Below are positions 28,379 through 36,850 of a DNA stretch of 64,000 nt, in pieces. Made by a program: the position numbers and the translations under genes. How positions within the stretch are numbered: position 1 is the stretch's first letter; the number at the start of each line of letters is the position of its first letter. The notes under the pieces were generated by a model. That model was given only the letters and a program-made list of their open reading frames with translations, did no database searches and was not told the DNA's origin. The stretch comes from Labilithrix sp. (GTDB taxonomy: Bacteria; Myxococcota_A; Polyangia; Polyangiales; Polyangiaceae). The DNA lies in the NCBI GenBank assembly GCA_019637195.1, contig JAHBWA010000021.1:23711-87710 (forward strand), in the 5' to 3' direction.

Positions 28379-29988
28379 TCGGCCCCCGAGCGGATCGGAA
28401 TGAACCCGAGGAAGTTGGCGATGCCGAGCGCGATGCCGCCCGCCGCCGTGTCCATCCTGAGCCCGAGGTTGAAGGTGAGATCGACCGGCGCCTGCTGGAT
28501 CCCGGAGTACCCCCGCGCAGGACGCACGAGGTCTCTTCCGTTCGCCACGGCGTAGAGACCGACCGATCCGAAGAAGTCGACCCCGTAGATGCTCTTCCGG
28601 CCGCGGTAGAGCGGGATACGGTACTCCGCGTTCAGGCGCGCTGCGTAGTCGCCGTAGCGGACCTCCGCGATCGCCGTGTTGAAGAAGTTCGGCGCGGCGC
28701 GGCGATCGAACGCGAGATCGAGGGCGCGATGGGGCCGGAGGTCCGTGTAGTCCCCAACGTAGAACTTCTCGAACAGTGGCGCGTCGCCGAACACGCTCCC
28801 GAGGATCCCTTCGATCCGTAAGACGTGCTCCCAGGGGAGCGGCATCCAACGCGATCCTCTAAGGACGAGCTTGGCGTACGGGTAATCGCTCCCCAGCGGC
28901 GTGAGCGACGCCTCCGCGAGGCCCAGGAGGTGCCAGCCACGTGTAGGCAAGAACGGCTCGTCGCGCGTGTCGTGGACCAGCGTGGCGCTCACGGTCGACA
29001 GCACGCTCGAGCCCGGGGGCAGATCGAAGTCGATCGCCTCGATGTCGCGCCCGCGCTTGTGGCTCGCGGCGAGCGGGAGGTTGGCGTCGATCTTCTCGAG
29101 GCGGTAGTCGAAGAAGATCCGCGTCGTGACGCTCCCGACCTCGTGCCCCGTGCTCACCTTCCCGCCGAAGCGCTGGTAGGAGACGACCGCGAAATCCTGC
29201 GCGACCTTCTGCGTCGGATCGTCGACGAGGACGTCGCGGTTGCCGAAGAAGTCCTTCGCGTTGTTGTAGAGGAGCTGCGCCTCCGCGGTCCACGACGAGC
29301 CGAGGAACGCCTGATCGCTGAAACGGCTCCGGAGCGCCAGCTGACGGTCGGCGAGCGCGATCGCGCCGCCGAGCGCGACGCCGGTCCCGGCGAGGTTCTG
29401 CTCGGAGACGTCGATCCCGCCGAAGGCCGTCAGCGGGCGCGCGCGGCCGTCGGGCTCGGCGTCGGCGGAGAGGCCGAGCCACAGATCGTTGACGACGACC
29501 GTGTTGCGCTCGACGACGTCGACGACGAGCACCACCGAGCCGCGCTTGGTGCCGCGCCGGAGCGAGAGCTGCACGTCGCGAAAGAAGCCGGTGCCGAGCA
29601 GCCGAAAGCGCGTGAGCTGGAGCTCCTTGTCGTCGACGTCGAGCGTCGCGCCGCGCTGGAACGGGACGAAGCGGAGGATCACGCGCGCCAGCGTCGTCGT
29701 GTTGCCGCGAACCTCGACGCCCTCGAGCACGTAGCGAAGACCGCCGGGCCCGACGGGCGGACGGGGCGCCGGGGCCTCGGCCAGCGGCGGCTCGCCGATC
29801 GGCGTCCCGATCGACGACGGCGGCGGCGGCGGCGGCGCGTCGCCCGGCGATCCCGGAGCCTCGGGCGTCGGCTCCGGAGGCTCCGCGCCCCAGGTCTTCA
29901 GCGGACCGGCGGACGCGCTCCGCCACGCGGTGAGCGCGGCGATGCCGAGGGCGAACGCGGCGAGCCTCTTCACGACGGGGCCGAGCAT
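28375..29988 (-). CDS. Omp85/BamA-superfamily outer-membrane protein
   Basis: From the ATG at 29988 (MLGPVVKRLAAFALGIAAL) there are 537 residues: a signal peptide ending ASA, a Pro-rich linker of about 55 residues, one POTRA-like unit (YVLEGVEVRGNTTTLARVILRFV, then DKELQLTRFRLLGTGFFRDVQLSL and VVLVVDVVERNTVVVNDL), and a 16-strand-type beta-barrel. Barrel landmarks are DEPFLPTRGWHL, which resembles the BamA/TamA D-(P/x)-x-x-P-xxG turn, the strand-rich FYVGDYTDLRPHR, and the final alternating strands to PIRSGAE. Canonical BamA has five POTRAs; with one or perhaps two this is a non-canonical member. It could be a lipid or protein translocator. It overlaps the next gene by four bases. The upstream ATG at 30093 gives an Arg-rich extension without a signal and was rejected. 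Confidence 0.82.
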   Translation of the reverse strand: MLGPVVKRLAAFALGIAALTAWRSASAGPLKTWGAEPPEPTPEAPGSPGDAPPPPPPSSIGTPIGEPPLAEAPAPRPPVGPGGLRYVLEGVEVRGNTTTLARVILRFVPFQRGATLDVDDKELQLTRFRLLGTGFFRDVQLSLRRGTKRGSVVLVVDVVERNTVVVNDLWLGLSADAEPDGRARPLTAFGGIDVSEQNLAGTGVALGGAIALADRQLALRSRFSDQAFLGSSWTAEAQLLYNNAKDFFGNRDVLVDDPTQKVAQDFAVVSYQRFGGKVSTGHEVGSVTTRIFFDYRLEKIDANLPLAASHKRGRDIEAIDFDLPPGSSVLSTVSATLVHDTRDEPFLPTRGWHLLGLAEASLTPLGSDYPYAKLVLRGSRWMPLPWEHVLRIEGILGSVFGDAPLFEKFYVGDYTDLRPHRALDLAFDRRAAPNFFNTAIAEVRYGDYAARLNAEYRIPLYRGRKSIYGVDFFGSVGLYAVANGRDLVRPARGYSGIQQAPVDLTFNLGLRMDTAAGGIALGIANFLGFIPIRSGAE

Positions 29989-30112
29989 AGCGGGTGACCG
30001 GGCCTCAGCCGTTGGTTTCCGCACGCCGGGCCGCCCGCGCTCGGGTCCCCGACGTCGAGCGGCGTCGGCGGTGCGCTTGGCGCAGGCGCGCATCGGATCT
30101 ATGCGGTGGGCG

Positions 30113-30661
30113 ATGGCTACCCCGACGGCCGCAGCCGAAGACCGCGGAGACCGCCCGTTCTGGATCGTGAACGGCGTCGTCTCCGTCCTCGCGCTCTCGC
30201 TCCTCGCGTACCTCCTCTTGTTGCGTCAAGGGGCGGGCGACAAGACGAGCCTCGCCTTCATGCCGGCGGTCAACGCGACCTTCAACGGCGCGGCCGCGGT
30301 GCTGCTGGTCCTCGCCGTCGCCGCCATCAAGGAGAAGAAGGTCGCCCGCCACCAGAAGCTCATGCTCGCCGCGTTCGCGTCGAGCGCGTTCTTCCTCGTC
30401 GGCTACCTCGCGTACCACTACGTCCACGGCGACACGCGCTACCCGGGCACCGGCGGGCTGCGGATCGCGTACCTCGCGCTCCTCGCGAGCCACGTCATCC
30501 TGTCGATCCCCGTCGTCCCGATGTGCCTCGCGGCCTTCTACTTCGCGTTCCGCCGCAGGTTCGTGACGCACAAGAAGATCACGAAGGTCCTCTTCCCGAT
30601 CTGGCTCTACGTCTCGGTGACCGGCGTGCTCGTCTTCTTCATGTTGCGGAGCGCCTACTGA
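30113..30661 (+). CDS. DUF420 family membrane protein
   Basis: The 182-residue integral membrane protein has five hydrophobic segments. Family marks are FMPAVNATFNG, HQKLMLAAFASSAFFLVGYLAYHYVHG with conserved His residues, LLASHVILSIPVVPMCL, and THKKITKVLFPIWLYVSVTGVLVFFML. DUF420 proteins (CtaM type) are linked to cytochrome oxidase assembly or haem handling, and the conserved His residues fit that. No oxidase genes are seen in this window, so the role is by family only. The ATG at 30113 is preferred, with GGTGGG just before it; an in-frame ATG lies at 30101. The gene is divergent from the Omp85 gene. Confidence 0.85.
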   Translation: MATPTAAAEDRGDRPFWIVNGVVSVLALSLLAYLLLLRQGAGDKTSLAFMPAVNATFNGAAAVLLVLAVAAIKEKKVARHQKLMLAAFASSAFFLVGYLAYHYVHGDTRYPGTGGLRIAYLALLASHVILSIPVVPMCLAAFYFAFRRRFVTHKKITKVLFPIWLYVSVTGVLVFFMLRSAY

Positions 30662-30707
30662 CCTCGCGGAGCGGCTGCGGCTGACGCGGGCGCCTCAGCC
30701 TCGCCGC

Positions 30708-31358
30708 TCAAGGCTTCGCGTCGGGCTGCGCGTCCGGGTACGCCGCGGCGACGAACGGGAGCTCCCGGGTCGCCTCGTCGACGCGCTGGATCGTCGGGTA
30801 CGCGCCGAGGTCGATCCCGAATCGACGCGCGGAGTAGAGCTGCGGGATGAGCAGCGCGTCGGCCGCGGTGAACGACGCGCCGTAGGCGAAGGGCCCCGCG
30901 TGCCCGGTCTCCTCCTGGAAGCGCGAGGCGAGCGCCTCCCACGCGCCCAGGCCGCGCGTGATGAAGTGCCGGAGCCACGCCTGGCGCGCCTCCTTGTCCT
31001 CGCCGATGCGATCGAGCACGACGAGGTTCTGGAGCGGCTGGATCCCCGAGTTGACGAGCTGGACGAGCGCGCGCACACGAGCGCGGTCCTCCGGTTTGTT
31101 CGGCAAGAGCGGCGGATCCGGATAGAGCTCGTCGAGTAGCTCGAGGATCGCCGTCGACTCGACGTACTTGACGCCGTCGAGCACGAGGCACGGGAGGAAG
31201 CCCATCGGGTTCGTCGCCTTGTAGGCGTCGCGACGCTGCTCGCCCTCGAGCAGGTTCACGTAGACCGGATCGTACGTCAGCCCCTTGTACCCGAGCGCCA
31301 GGCGCACGCGGTGCGACGCGGAGGACCGCCAATACGTATAGAGCGTGAGGTTCGGCAT
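30708..31358 (-). CDS. maiA: Maleylacetoacetate isomerase / zeta-class glutathione S-transferase
   Basis: The 216-residue thioredoxin-fold enzyme begins TLYTYWRSSASHRVRLALGYKGL, the zeta-class signature SSxSxRVR around residues 12-19 that binds glutathione. NPMGFLPCLVLDG and YVESTAILELLDELYP give the conserved cis-Pro and Glu-Ser of the GSH site, and the C-terminal helical domain has NSGIQPLQNLVVLDRI and SFTAADALLIPQLYSARRFGID. This strongly matches maleylacetoacetate isomerase of tyrosine and phenylalanine breakdown, which converts maleylacetoacetate to fumarylacetoacetate. Fumarylacetoacetase and homogentisate dioxygenase genes are not nearby, so the gene stands alone. It converges on the DUF420 gene. 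The ATG at 31358 gives the standard length. Confidence 0.9.
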   Translation of the reverse strand: MPNLTLYTYWRSSASHRVRLALGYKGLTYDPVYVNLLEGEQRRDAYKATNPMGFLPCLVLDGVKYVESTAILELLDELYPDPPLLPNKPEDRARVRALVQLVNSGIQPLQNLVVLDRIGEDKEARQAWLRHFITRGLGAWEALASRFQEETGHAGPFAYGASFTAADALLIPQLYSARRFGIDLGAYPTIQRVDEATRELPFVAAAYPDAQPDAKP

Positions 31359-31463
31359 GCGCGGGCAGCTTACTCGATGCGACGGCCGCCGCGAGTGTGC
31401 GCGGACGGCGCACCGCGTCGGACCGACCTTGCCCGCGCGAGGGGATGCCGCTAAAGCCGCGCG

Positions 31464-33119
31464 ATGCCCGCAGACGCGAGCTCGGACGCCGGCGCGCGCC
31501 GCACGACGCGCGCGGCGCTGGGCGATCGCCGCCTCGCCCTCGCGCTCGGGCTCGCGATCTTCGCGCTCGTCGGCTGGCCGCTGCTCGTCGTGCGGATCCC
31601 GCCGTACCAGGATTTGCCCGCGCACCTCGCCGCGGCGACGATCCTCGCGTCGCCGGAGCGCTACCCCGATCTCGTCGCGACGAGCTTCCTCGAGCCGGGC
31701 TCGTTCCTCATGCTCTGGATGTCGGTCGCCGGCCGATGGCTCGGCCTCGTCGCGGCGGCCAAGATCTTCGCCCTCGCCGTCCTCGCCGGCAACGCGCTCG
31801 TCCTCCCGCGGTTCGTCCTCCATTTCACGGACCGCGCGCGCATGGTCCTCGCCGCGCCGCTGCTCGTGCCGATGGTGCACAACTGGTTCGTGTCGACGGG
31901 CATGCTCGGCTTCGCGGCGAGCGTGCCCTTGGCCCTCGCCCTGCTGATCGCGCTCGACGACCTCGCCCGGACGCCCCGAGACGAGCGCGCCACGAACACG
32001 GCGAGGGTAGCCGCGATCGCGCTGGTCACGTGGTACGTGCACCCGTTCCCGATCGTCGCGATCGTCCTGATGCTCGCCGCCGCCGCCGGCGCCGAGCTCG
32101 CCGCGACGCGCGCCAGCCCCGCCGCGGGGATGCGAGGCGACGCGAGGCCCGGACGCGCGGGGTCCACCCTCGCGAGCGCCGCGCTCCTGCCGCTCGCGCC
32201 GACGCTGACGCTCGCGGCGATCGCCTTCGTGCGCTGGGTCGTCGCCGCAGGTCCGACGATGGAGGCCCCCGTCTTCTCGTCGCTCCAGTGGGCGCTGTAC
32301 AACCTCTGGAGCCAGTGGATGTACGGCTTCACCGAGCTCAGCGCGGTGAGCCTCGTGCCCGCGCTCGTCCTCGCGACCACCGCGGCGCTCCGGTGGCGCG
32401 AGGGGCGCGGGCTCCTCGGCCCGGCGCCGCTCGTCGTCCTCGTCCTCGTCTACCTGGTCGGCCCGTACGTGGCCTTCGACGCGACGTACGTGACGCCGCG
32501 CATCATCCCGTTCTTGTGGGCCCTCGCGCTGGTCCGGCTCCCGCCGCGCCTGCCCAGGGTCGTGCGCGGCGCGCTCGCGATCTCCGCGGCGGCGTACCTC
32601 ACCGCGATGCCGATCGACATGCTCCGCCTCTCGCGCGAGCTCGACGAGTTCGCGTCGGGAGCGCCCGCCGTCCCCGAAGGCGCGCGGCTCTTGACGCTCA
32701 ACTTCAACGAGCGCGCGACGAGCAAGAACACGGCGAGCCTCGCGACCGCTTGGGGGCTCTACGTGTTCGAGCGCCACACGAGCGCCGTCGACGGCTGGGC
32801 GAGCGTCACCGCGACGCCGATCGTGCGCTCGTCGCCGCTCCCCCCGCGCCTGGATCCCGTCACACGGCTCCGCTTCATCCGTGACACCCGCACCCCCGAG
32901 GTCTTCTGCGCCGACCGGCGCGCCAAGCGGCTGCTCACGGTCGCGTGCGAGGAGATGTGGCAGGACGAGTGGGCCGCGTTCTGGCGCGAGGCGGTCACGT
33001 ACTTCGACCACGTCCTTCTGTGGGATCCGCCCGACGAGGTCATGGCGACGATCCCCGACGCGTTCACCTCGTCGTTCGTCCACGGGCGCTTGCGGATCCT
33101 CGCGCGCCGCCCGGAGTGA
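31464..33119 (+). CDS. Polytopic GT-C-like membrane protein
   Basis: The 551-residue protein has about ten hydrophobic segments and an early outer loop VRIPPYQDLPAHLAAATIL, in which the acidic residue after the first membrane helix is in the place of the catalytic Asp or Glu of GT-C lipid-linked glycosyltransferases. Later loops include MVHNWFVSTGMLGF and WALYNLWSQWMYGFTELS. A soluble C-terminal part of about 130 residues follows (LTLNFNERATSKNTASLATAWGLYVFERHTS). Unlike the two GT-C-like genes on the other side of the following repeat, it is on the plus strand. It may move a sugar from a polyprenyl carrier outside the inner membrane, but no specific family could be identified. It converges on the gene at 33267. 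Confidence 0.68.
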   Translation: MPADASSDAGARRTTRAALGDRRLALALGLAIFALVGWPLLVVRIPPYQDLPAHLAAATILASPERYPDLVATSFLEPGSFLMLWMSVAGRWLGLVAAAKIFALAVLAGNALVLPRFVLHFTDRARMVLAAPLLVPMVHNWFVSTGMLGFAASVPLALALLIALDDLARTPRDERATNTARVAAIALVTWYVHPFPIVAIVLMLAAAAGAELAATRASPAAGMRGDARPGRAGSTLASAALLPLAPTLTLAAIAFVRWVVAAGPTMEAPVFSSLQWALYNLWSQWMYGFTELSAVSLVPALVLATTAALRWREGRGLLGPAPLVVLVLVYLVGPYVAFDATYVTPRIIPFLWALALVRLPPRLPRVVRGALAISAAAYLTAMPIDMLRLSRELDEFASGAPAVPEGARLLTLNFNERATSKNTASLATAWGLYVFERHTSAVDGWASVTATPIVRSSPLPPRLDPVTRLRFIRDTRTPEVFCADRRAKRLLTVACEEMWQDEWAAFWREAVTYFDHVLLWDPPDEVMATIPDAFTSSFVHGRLRILARRPE

Positions 33120-33149
33120 TCGCTCGGCCGCCCTCCGCTCGCGGCACGG

Positions 33150-33262
33150 CAGCTCCACGCTCGGCACAGCGGCTCCACGGCTCCGCGCTCGGCACAGCCC
33201 GGCAGAGCGGCTCCTGCGCTCGGCACAGCGGCTCCGCGCCCGGCACAGCGGCTCCGCGCTCG
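33150..33262. repeat. Intergenic imperfect tandem repeat with core cgctcggcacagc
   Basis: Between the 3' ends of two converging genes, the 13-mer cgctcggcacagc recurs at about 33158, 33186 and 33217, with a one-base variant near 33237. It is each time preceded or followed by ggctcc. The spacing is irregular (about 20-31 bp). No hairpin plus T-tract is present, so it does not look like a normal terminator. Confidence 0.8.
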
Positions 33263-33266
33263 AAGC

Positions 33267-34997
33267 TCAGCGGCGCTCGAACACGAACACGTCGGTGGCG
33301 AGGCTCGCGTGGAGCGGACGCGGCGGGAACAGCGCCGATCCCTCGTAGTGGAAGACCCGGGCCTTCCGGTAGCCCGCCTCCTCGGCGAAGAGCGCGCGGA
33401 AGAAATCCCGCGTGTCCGCGTCCGCGAGCCCCTCGCGCTGGATCCGCGGGAGCACGCGGCCGTCGCTCGGCGCGCGCTCTTCTTGCAGGTAGCGCCAGGC
33501 GTGCCCCATCCCGACGACGATCCAGCGAGGGCGGCGCGCTTCGATGTTGCCGAGCCGGTCCTGCCTCTCGACGATCCCCGGCATCGGGTTGCGCGACCTC
33601 GTCGGACGGGTGTCGACGCGCTCGATCGTGAGCGCGGGCGAGAACCGTGGCAGATACACGTTTCCGCCATAGACCTCGACGAGCTCTCCAGGCGCCACGT
33701 GCTCGCTCATCCACCGCTCGGCGGCGTAGCGGGCGTCGCCGGTCATCGTGAGGAGCATGCTCGCCGAGAGCCGGACGCCGAGGAGCACGGCCACCCCCGC
33801 GGTGACGGCGACGAACGCCGCCCGGCCACGACGGCCCGCGGCCAGGCTCCGCTCGATCGCGACCCCGATACCGCCGCCGTAGACGGCGAGGAGCTGCATC
33901 TGAGGCATCATGAAGCGCTCCTCGACGCGCCGCGCGACGCAGTTGAACGCGAGCGTGAACGACGCCGCCGCGAGCAGCGGGATCACGGCGCCGAGGCGAC
34001 CGCGCCCCACGTTCGCCGTCACCGCGACGACGAAGCCGGCGGCGAGGATCGGCGCGAGGGCGAGCGGGTAGTGGTTCGGGAAGAATCGGACCGCGTCCTC
34101 GAGCGCCGACAGGCGACCGGCCCAGTCGCGCGAGTGCTGCGCGAAGTCCTGACTCGCGGGCCCCGTCAGGAAGCGTACGCGCGCGGCGAAGCCCGTCGGG
34201 TTGAACGGCGCGGCGTCGAGGACGAGGACCAGGACGACCGCGATGACGGCGCAGTAGAGCGCCTCCCGCGCGACCTCCACGCGACCTCCGCGCGGGCGCG
34301 CGAGCGTCCACGCGACGAGGACGACCGGCATCGACAGCGCGAACACGGCGTAGCTCTGATCCTTCGTCACGATCGCGAAGGCCGCCAGCACCGCGACCCA
34401 GCGGAGGCGGCGCGGCTCGTCACGCTCGAGCGCGAGGACGAGCACGAGGAGCGCCGCGGACGCCCAGAACAGCGCGGGGAGATCGAGGTTCGTCGTGTGC
34501 GCGTAGTACGTCCCGGCGACCTCGACGCCGCAGATCGCCATCGCCCACGCGCGGGCGCTCCGGGAGCCGGGGAAGATCGCCTTCGCGATGCGGCCGACCA
34601 TGAGGGCGACGCCGAGCGACATCAGCAAGCTCACGACGCGTGCCGCCAGCGCGAACGTCGTCATCACCGGGACGGAGAGGAACGTCTCGACGAGATCGCC
34701 GGGCGCGAGCGACGGCGCCCTGAGCAGCTGGATCAGCGTGACCGGCAGCGTGACGAGCGCGAGCAGCGCGAGGTGGAGCGGCGGGTACGTGAAGTAGTGT
34801 CCTGGCGTGAACGTCTCGACGAGGCCCGGGAGGAAGTCGCGCGGGGCGATGCCGTCGACGTCCCAGCCGTCGGTCGAGGGGAGCCCCCAGCCGATGCCGA
34901 ACGCGTGGAGGACCGCGACGCCGAAGACGACGATCCGCTCGGCGGTCCCGAGGCCCCGGACGGGACGAAGCGCGAGCGCGAGCCAGCGACGGAGCAT
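33267..34997 (-). CDS. GT-C (PMT/ArnT-like) glycosyltransferase
   Basis: The 576-residue membrane protein has ten or more hydrophobic segments. After the first one, the outer loop reads GWGLPSTDGWDVDGIAPRDFLPGLVETFTPGHYFTYPPLHLALLAL. Asp residues plus a FxYPPLH motif are typical of dolichyl-phosphate-mannose/ArnT-type transferases that use polyprenyl-phosphate sugars. Other landmarks are GTYYAHTTNLDLPALFWASAAL and ERRVEERFMMPQMQLLAVYGGGIG-like RVEERFMMPQMQLL. The C-terminal soluble domain ends ASLATDVFVFERR. The start is the ATG at 34997. It lies 23 bp downstream of another GT-C gene, within a minus-strand glycan locus, and would add a sugar to a lipid or surface polymer outside the membrane. 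The acceptor is unknown. Confidence 0.75.
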   Translation of the reverse strand: MLRRWLALALRPVRGLGTAERIVVFGVAVLHAFGIGWGLPSTDGWDVDGIAPRDFLPGLVETFTPGHYFTYPPLHLALLALVTLPVTLIQLLRAPSLAPGDLVETFLSVPVMTTFALAARVVSLLMSLGVALMVGRIAKAIFPGSRSARAWAMAICGVEVAGTYYAHTTNLDLPALFWASAALLVLVLALERDEPRRLRWVAVLAAFAIVTKDQSYAVFALSMPVVLVAWTLARPRGGRVEVAREALYCAVIAVVLVLVLDAAPFNPTGFAARVRFLTGPASQDFAQHSRDWAGRLSALEDAVRFFPNHYPLALAPILAAGFVVAVTANVGRGRLGAVIPLLAAASFTLAFNCVARRVEERFMMPQMQLLAVYGGGIGVAIERSLAAGRRGRAAFVAVTAGVAVLLGVRLSASMLLTMTGDARYAAERWMSEHVAPGELVEVYGGNVYLPRFSPALTIERVDTRPTRSRNPMPGIVERQDRLGNIEARRPRWIVVGMGHAWRYLQEERAPSDGRVLPRIQREGLADADTRDFFRALFAEEAGYRKARVFHYEGSALFPPRPLHASLATDVFVFERR

Positions 34998-35020
34998 CGG
35001 ACGCCGGAGCCTAGCTCGGC

Positions 35021-36850
35021 TCAGCGCGCGCGCGGGATGAACTCGACGCGGCCGAGCCGCGGCAGCGTCTCGGTGGCGGTCGGCTCGCCGTAGCGCGCGT
35101 GGAACTGGCGCACGCACTCGTCGGGCAGGAGATCCGCGTACAGCTGGATGCCCGCGAAGTCGTTGCTCCGGTAGAGGCCGTCGAACCGCGCCCACTGCTC
35201 GGCGTCGAAGCACCGGAGCTCGCGCTTCGGATGCTCGCGGTTCGGATCGTCGGGCATGAACATGTCTTCCCAGCCGTCGTCGAGCCAGCTCTTGAACTGC
35301 GTCTTGTGGACACGGCTCAGGTAGACGCTGACCGTGGCCTTCTGGTGAAAGCGACGGTTCGCGTACGCGGTCGCGATGCGCTCGTAGTACGGGCAGAGCT
35401 CGCGCGTGATGACGGAGTTCGCGCTGGCGATGCAGAACGGCCACTCGAGGAGCGCCGCGCCCGGCGCCGCGGCGACGGCGTCGAAGTAGCGCTTGTGCTG
35501 CGGCTGGAGGCGCGCCGGCCGGAACTCGTTGACGAGGAACGTGGCCGTGAGGAGCTCCGCGACGCCGAAGGCGAGGACGAGGCGCTTCGCCAGGCGCGGC
35601 CAGGCCTCCACCGAGACGCCGATCAGCGCGAGGAGGACCGGCAGGACGACGGTGCCGCGGCCGGCCACGCGGTTGTACGCGAACCACGGGAAGACCTGCA
35701 GCGTCTTGCACCAGCGCGGGTGGAACGCGAAGACGAGCAGCGCCGTGATCAACAGCGGCTTCACGGCGGCCGACACGTTCCGCTTGTGCGCCAGCCAGAT
35801 CCCGACGCCCGCGGTGATGAGCAGCGTGAAGCCGGGCGCGTACTCCCCCACCCCCTCGTCCTTACCGAAGACCGCGCGGACGAGGTCCGAGTTCGGGTGC
35901 GTGCCCGGCAGGTACGGGAAGAGCGCGTGGAACTGGCTCGCCCAGAAGTTCCCCGCGGCGTCCGTCATCGGGTACGTCGTCGTGTCGCGAACCACGGCCG
36001 CGACGAACGGGACGTAGACGACGAGCCCGAACGCGAGGAGCGCGCACGCGCCCGCGAAGGCCCCGCGCCGCGCGCGGATCTCGGCGAGCGGGTGCTCCGG
36101 CAGCGCGAGCGCGAGCCGCGCGAAGATGCGGCGGTCGCGCTGCCCGAGCCACGACCACGCGCAGTAGAACGTGACGACGAACGAGGTCAGCGCGTGACCG
36201 GCGACGTAGCCGAGGTCGAGCCCGAGCGAGAGGACGATCAGCGCCGCGCGAAAGACGATGAACGGCGCGCTCAGCCGCTCGTTCTTCATCACCACGCGCA
36301 TCGTGACGGCGTCGGCCGCGATGCTCATCGTCACCCAGTGCAGGGCACAAATATTCAGGTGATACGGATACTTGTACCACGCGTAAAACGACATGAACGA
36401 CGCGGCGAACCCGACGAGGCTCGCGCGGAGGACGCCGAAGTGCCCGCGCAGGATCGCCGTGACGCCGACCGCGCCGAGCGTCGCGCCGAGCGTCACGTAC
36501 GTCTGGATCCAAGGGCCGGGCCCGACGAGCCCGAGGAGCATCGCGTTCCAGAGGTCGCGCTCGGCGCACCACGAGAGGAGGCCGATGTGCGTCCCGGACG
36601 GGTACGCCACGTCCTTCGTGAAGAAGGAAATCGGCCGGAGGCCGAAGTGGTAGTGGTCGCGGACGTAGTAGCCGAGGAACTCGAAGTAGTTCGCGTCGCC
36701 GCGGTACGCGCCGTCGTAGTCCTCGCCGCCGATGAGCGGACCGGAGAAGTCCTGCACGACGAAGAGCGCGTAAATCGCCGCGCCGAGCGCGAGCAGCGCG
36801 CCCGCGAGCAGCCAGTCGCGGCGCTCGTTCGTCGGGCGCGGCGCGGTCAT
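35021..36850 (-). CDS. Polytopic membrane protein, probable GT-C glycosyltransferase
   Basis: The 609-residue protein has about eleven hydrophobic segments. The first outer loop contains IGGEDYDGAYRGDANYFEFLGYYVRDHYHFG and DVAYPSGTHIGLLSWCAERD; the acidic pairs could hold a catalytic base of GT-C type. A second loop has FYAWYKYPYHLNICALHWVTMSI. The soluble C-terminus (ALLEWPFCIASANSVITRELCPYYERIATAYANRRFHQK) is about 150 residues long. Its ATG at 36850 overlaps the stop of the upstream methyltransferase gene (ATGA), tying it to the sugar pathway genes. Relatives in myxobacteria are annotated only as hypothetical; the glycosyltransferase role is inferred from topology and location. Confidence 0.62.
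   Translation of the reverse strand: MTAPRPTNERRDWLLAGALLALGAAIYALFVVQDFSGPLIGGEDYDGAYRGDANYFEFLGYYVRDHYHFGLRPISFFTKDVAYPSGTHIGLLSWCAERDLWNAMLLGLVGPGPWIQTYVTLGATLGAVGVTAILRGHFGVLRASLVGFAASFMSFYAWYKYPYHLNICALHWVTMSIAADAVTMRVVMKNERLSAPFIVFRAALIVLSLGLDLGYVAGHALTSFVVTFYCAWSWLGQRDRRIFARLALALPEHPLAEIRARRGAFAGACALLAFGLVVYVPFVAAVVRDTTTYPMTDAAGNFWASQFHALFPYLPGTHPNSDLVRAVFGKDEGVGEYAPGFTLLITAGVGIWLAHKRNVSAAVKPLLITALLVFAFHPRWCKTLQVFPWFAYNRVAGRGTVVLPVLLALIGVSVEAWPRLAKRLVLAFGVAELLTATFLVNEFRPARLQPQHKRYFDAVAAAPGAALLEWPFCIASANSVITRELCPYYERIATAYANRRFHQKATVSVYLSRVHKTQFKSWLDDGWEDMFMPDDPNREHPKRELRCFDAEQWARFDGLYRSNDFAGIQLYADLLPDECVRQFHARYGEPTATETLPRLGRVEFIPRAR

Noticed and set aside
33150..33262. Possible CRISPR array
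   Set aside because: The repeats are short, spaced irregularly by GC-rich linkers, lack palindromic ends, and no cas genes are present.
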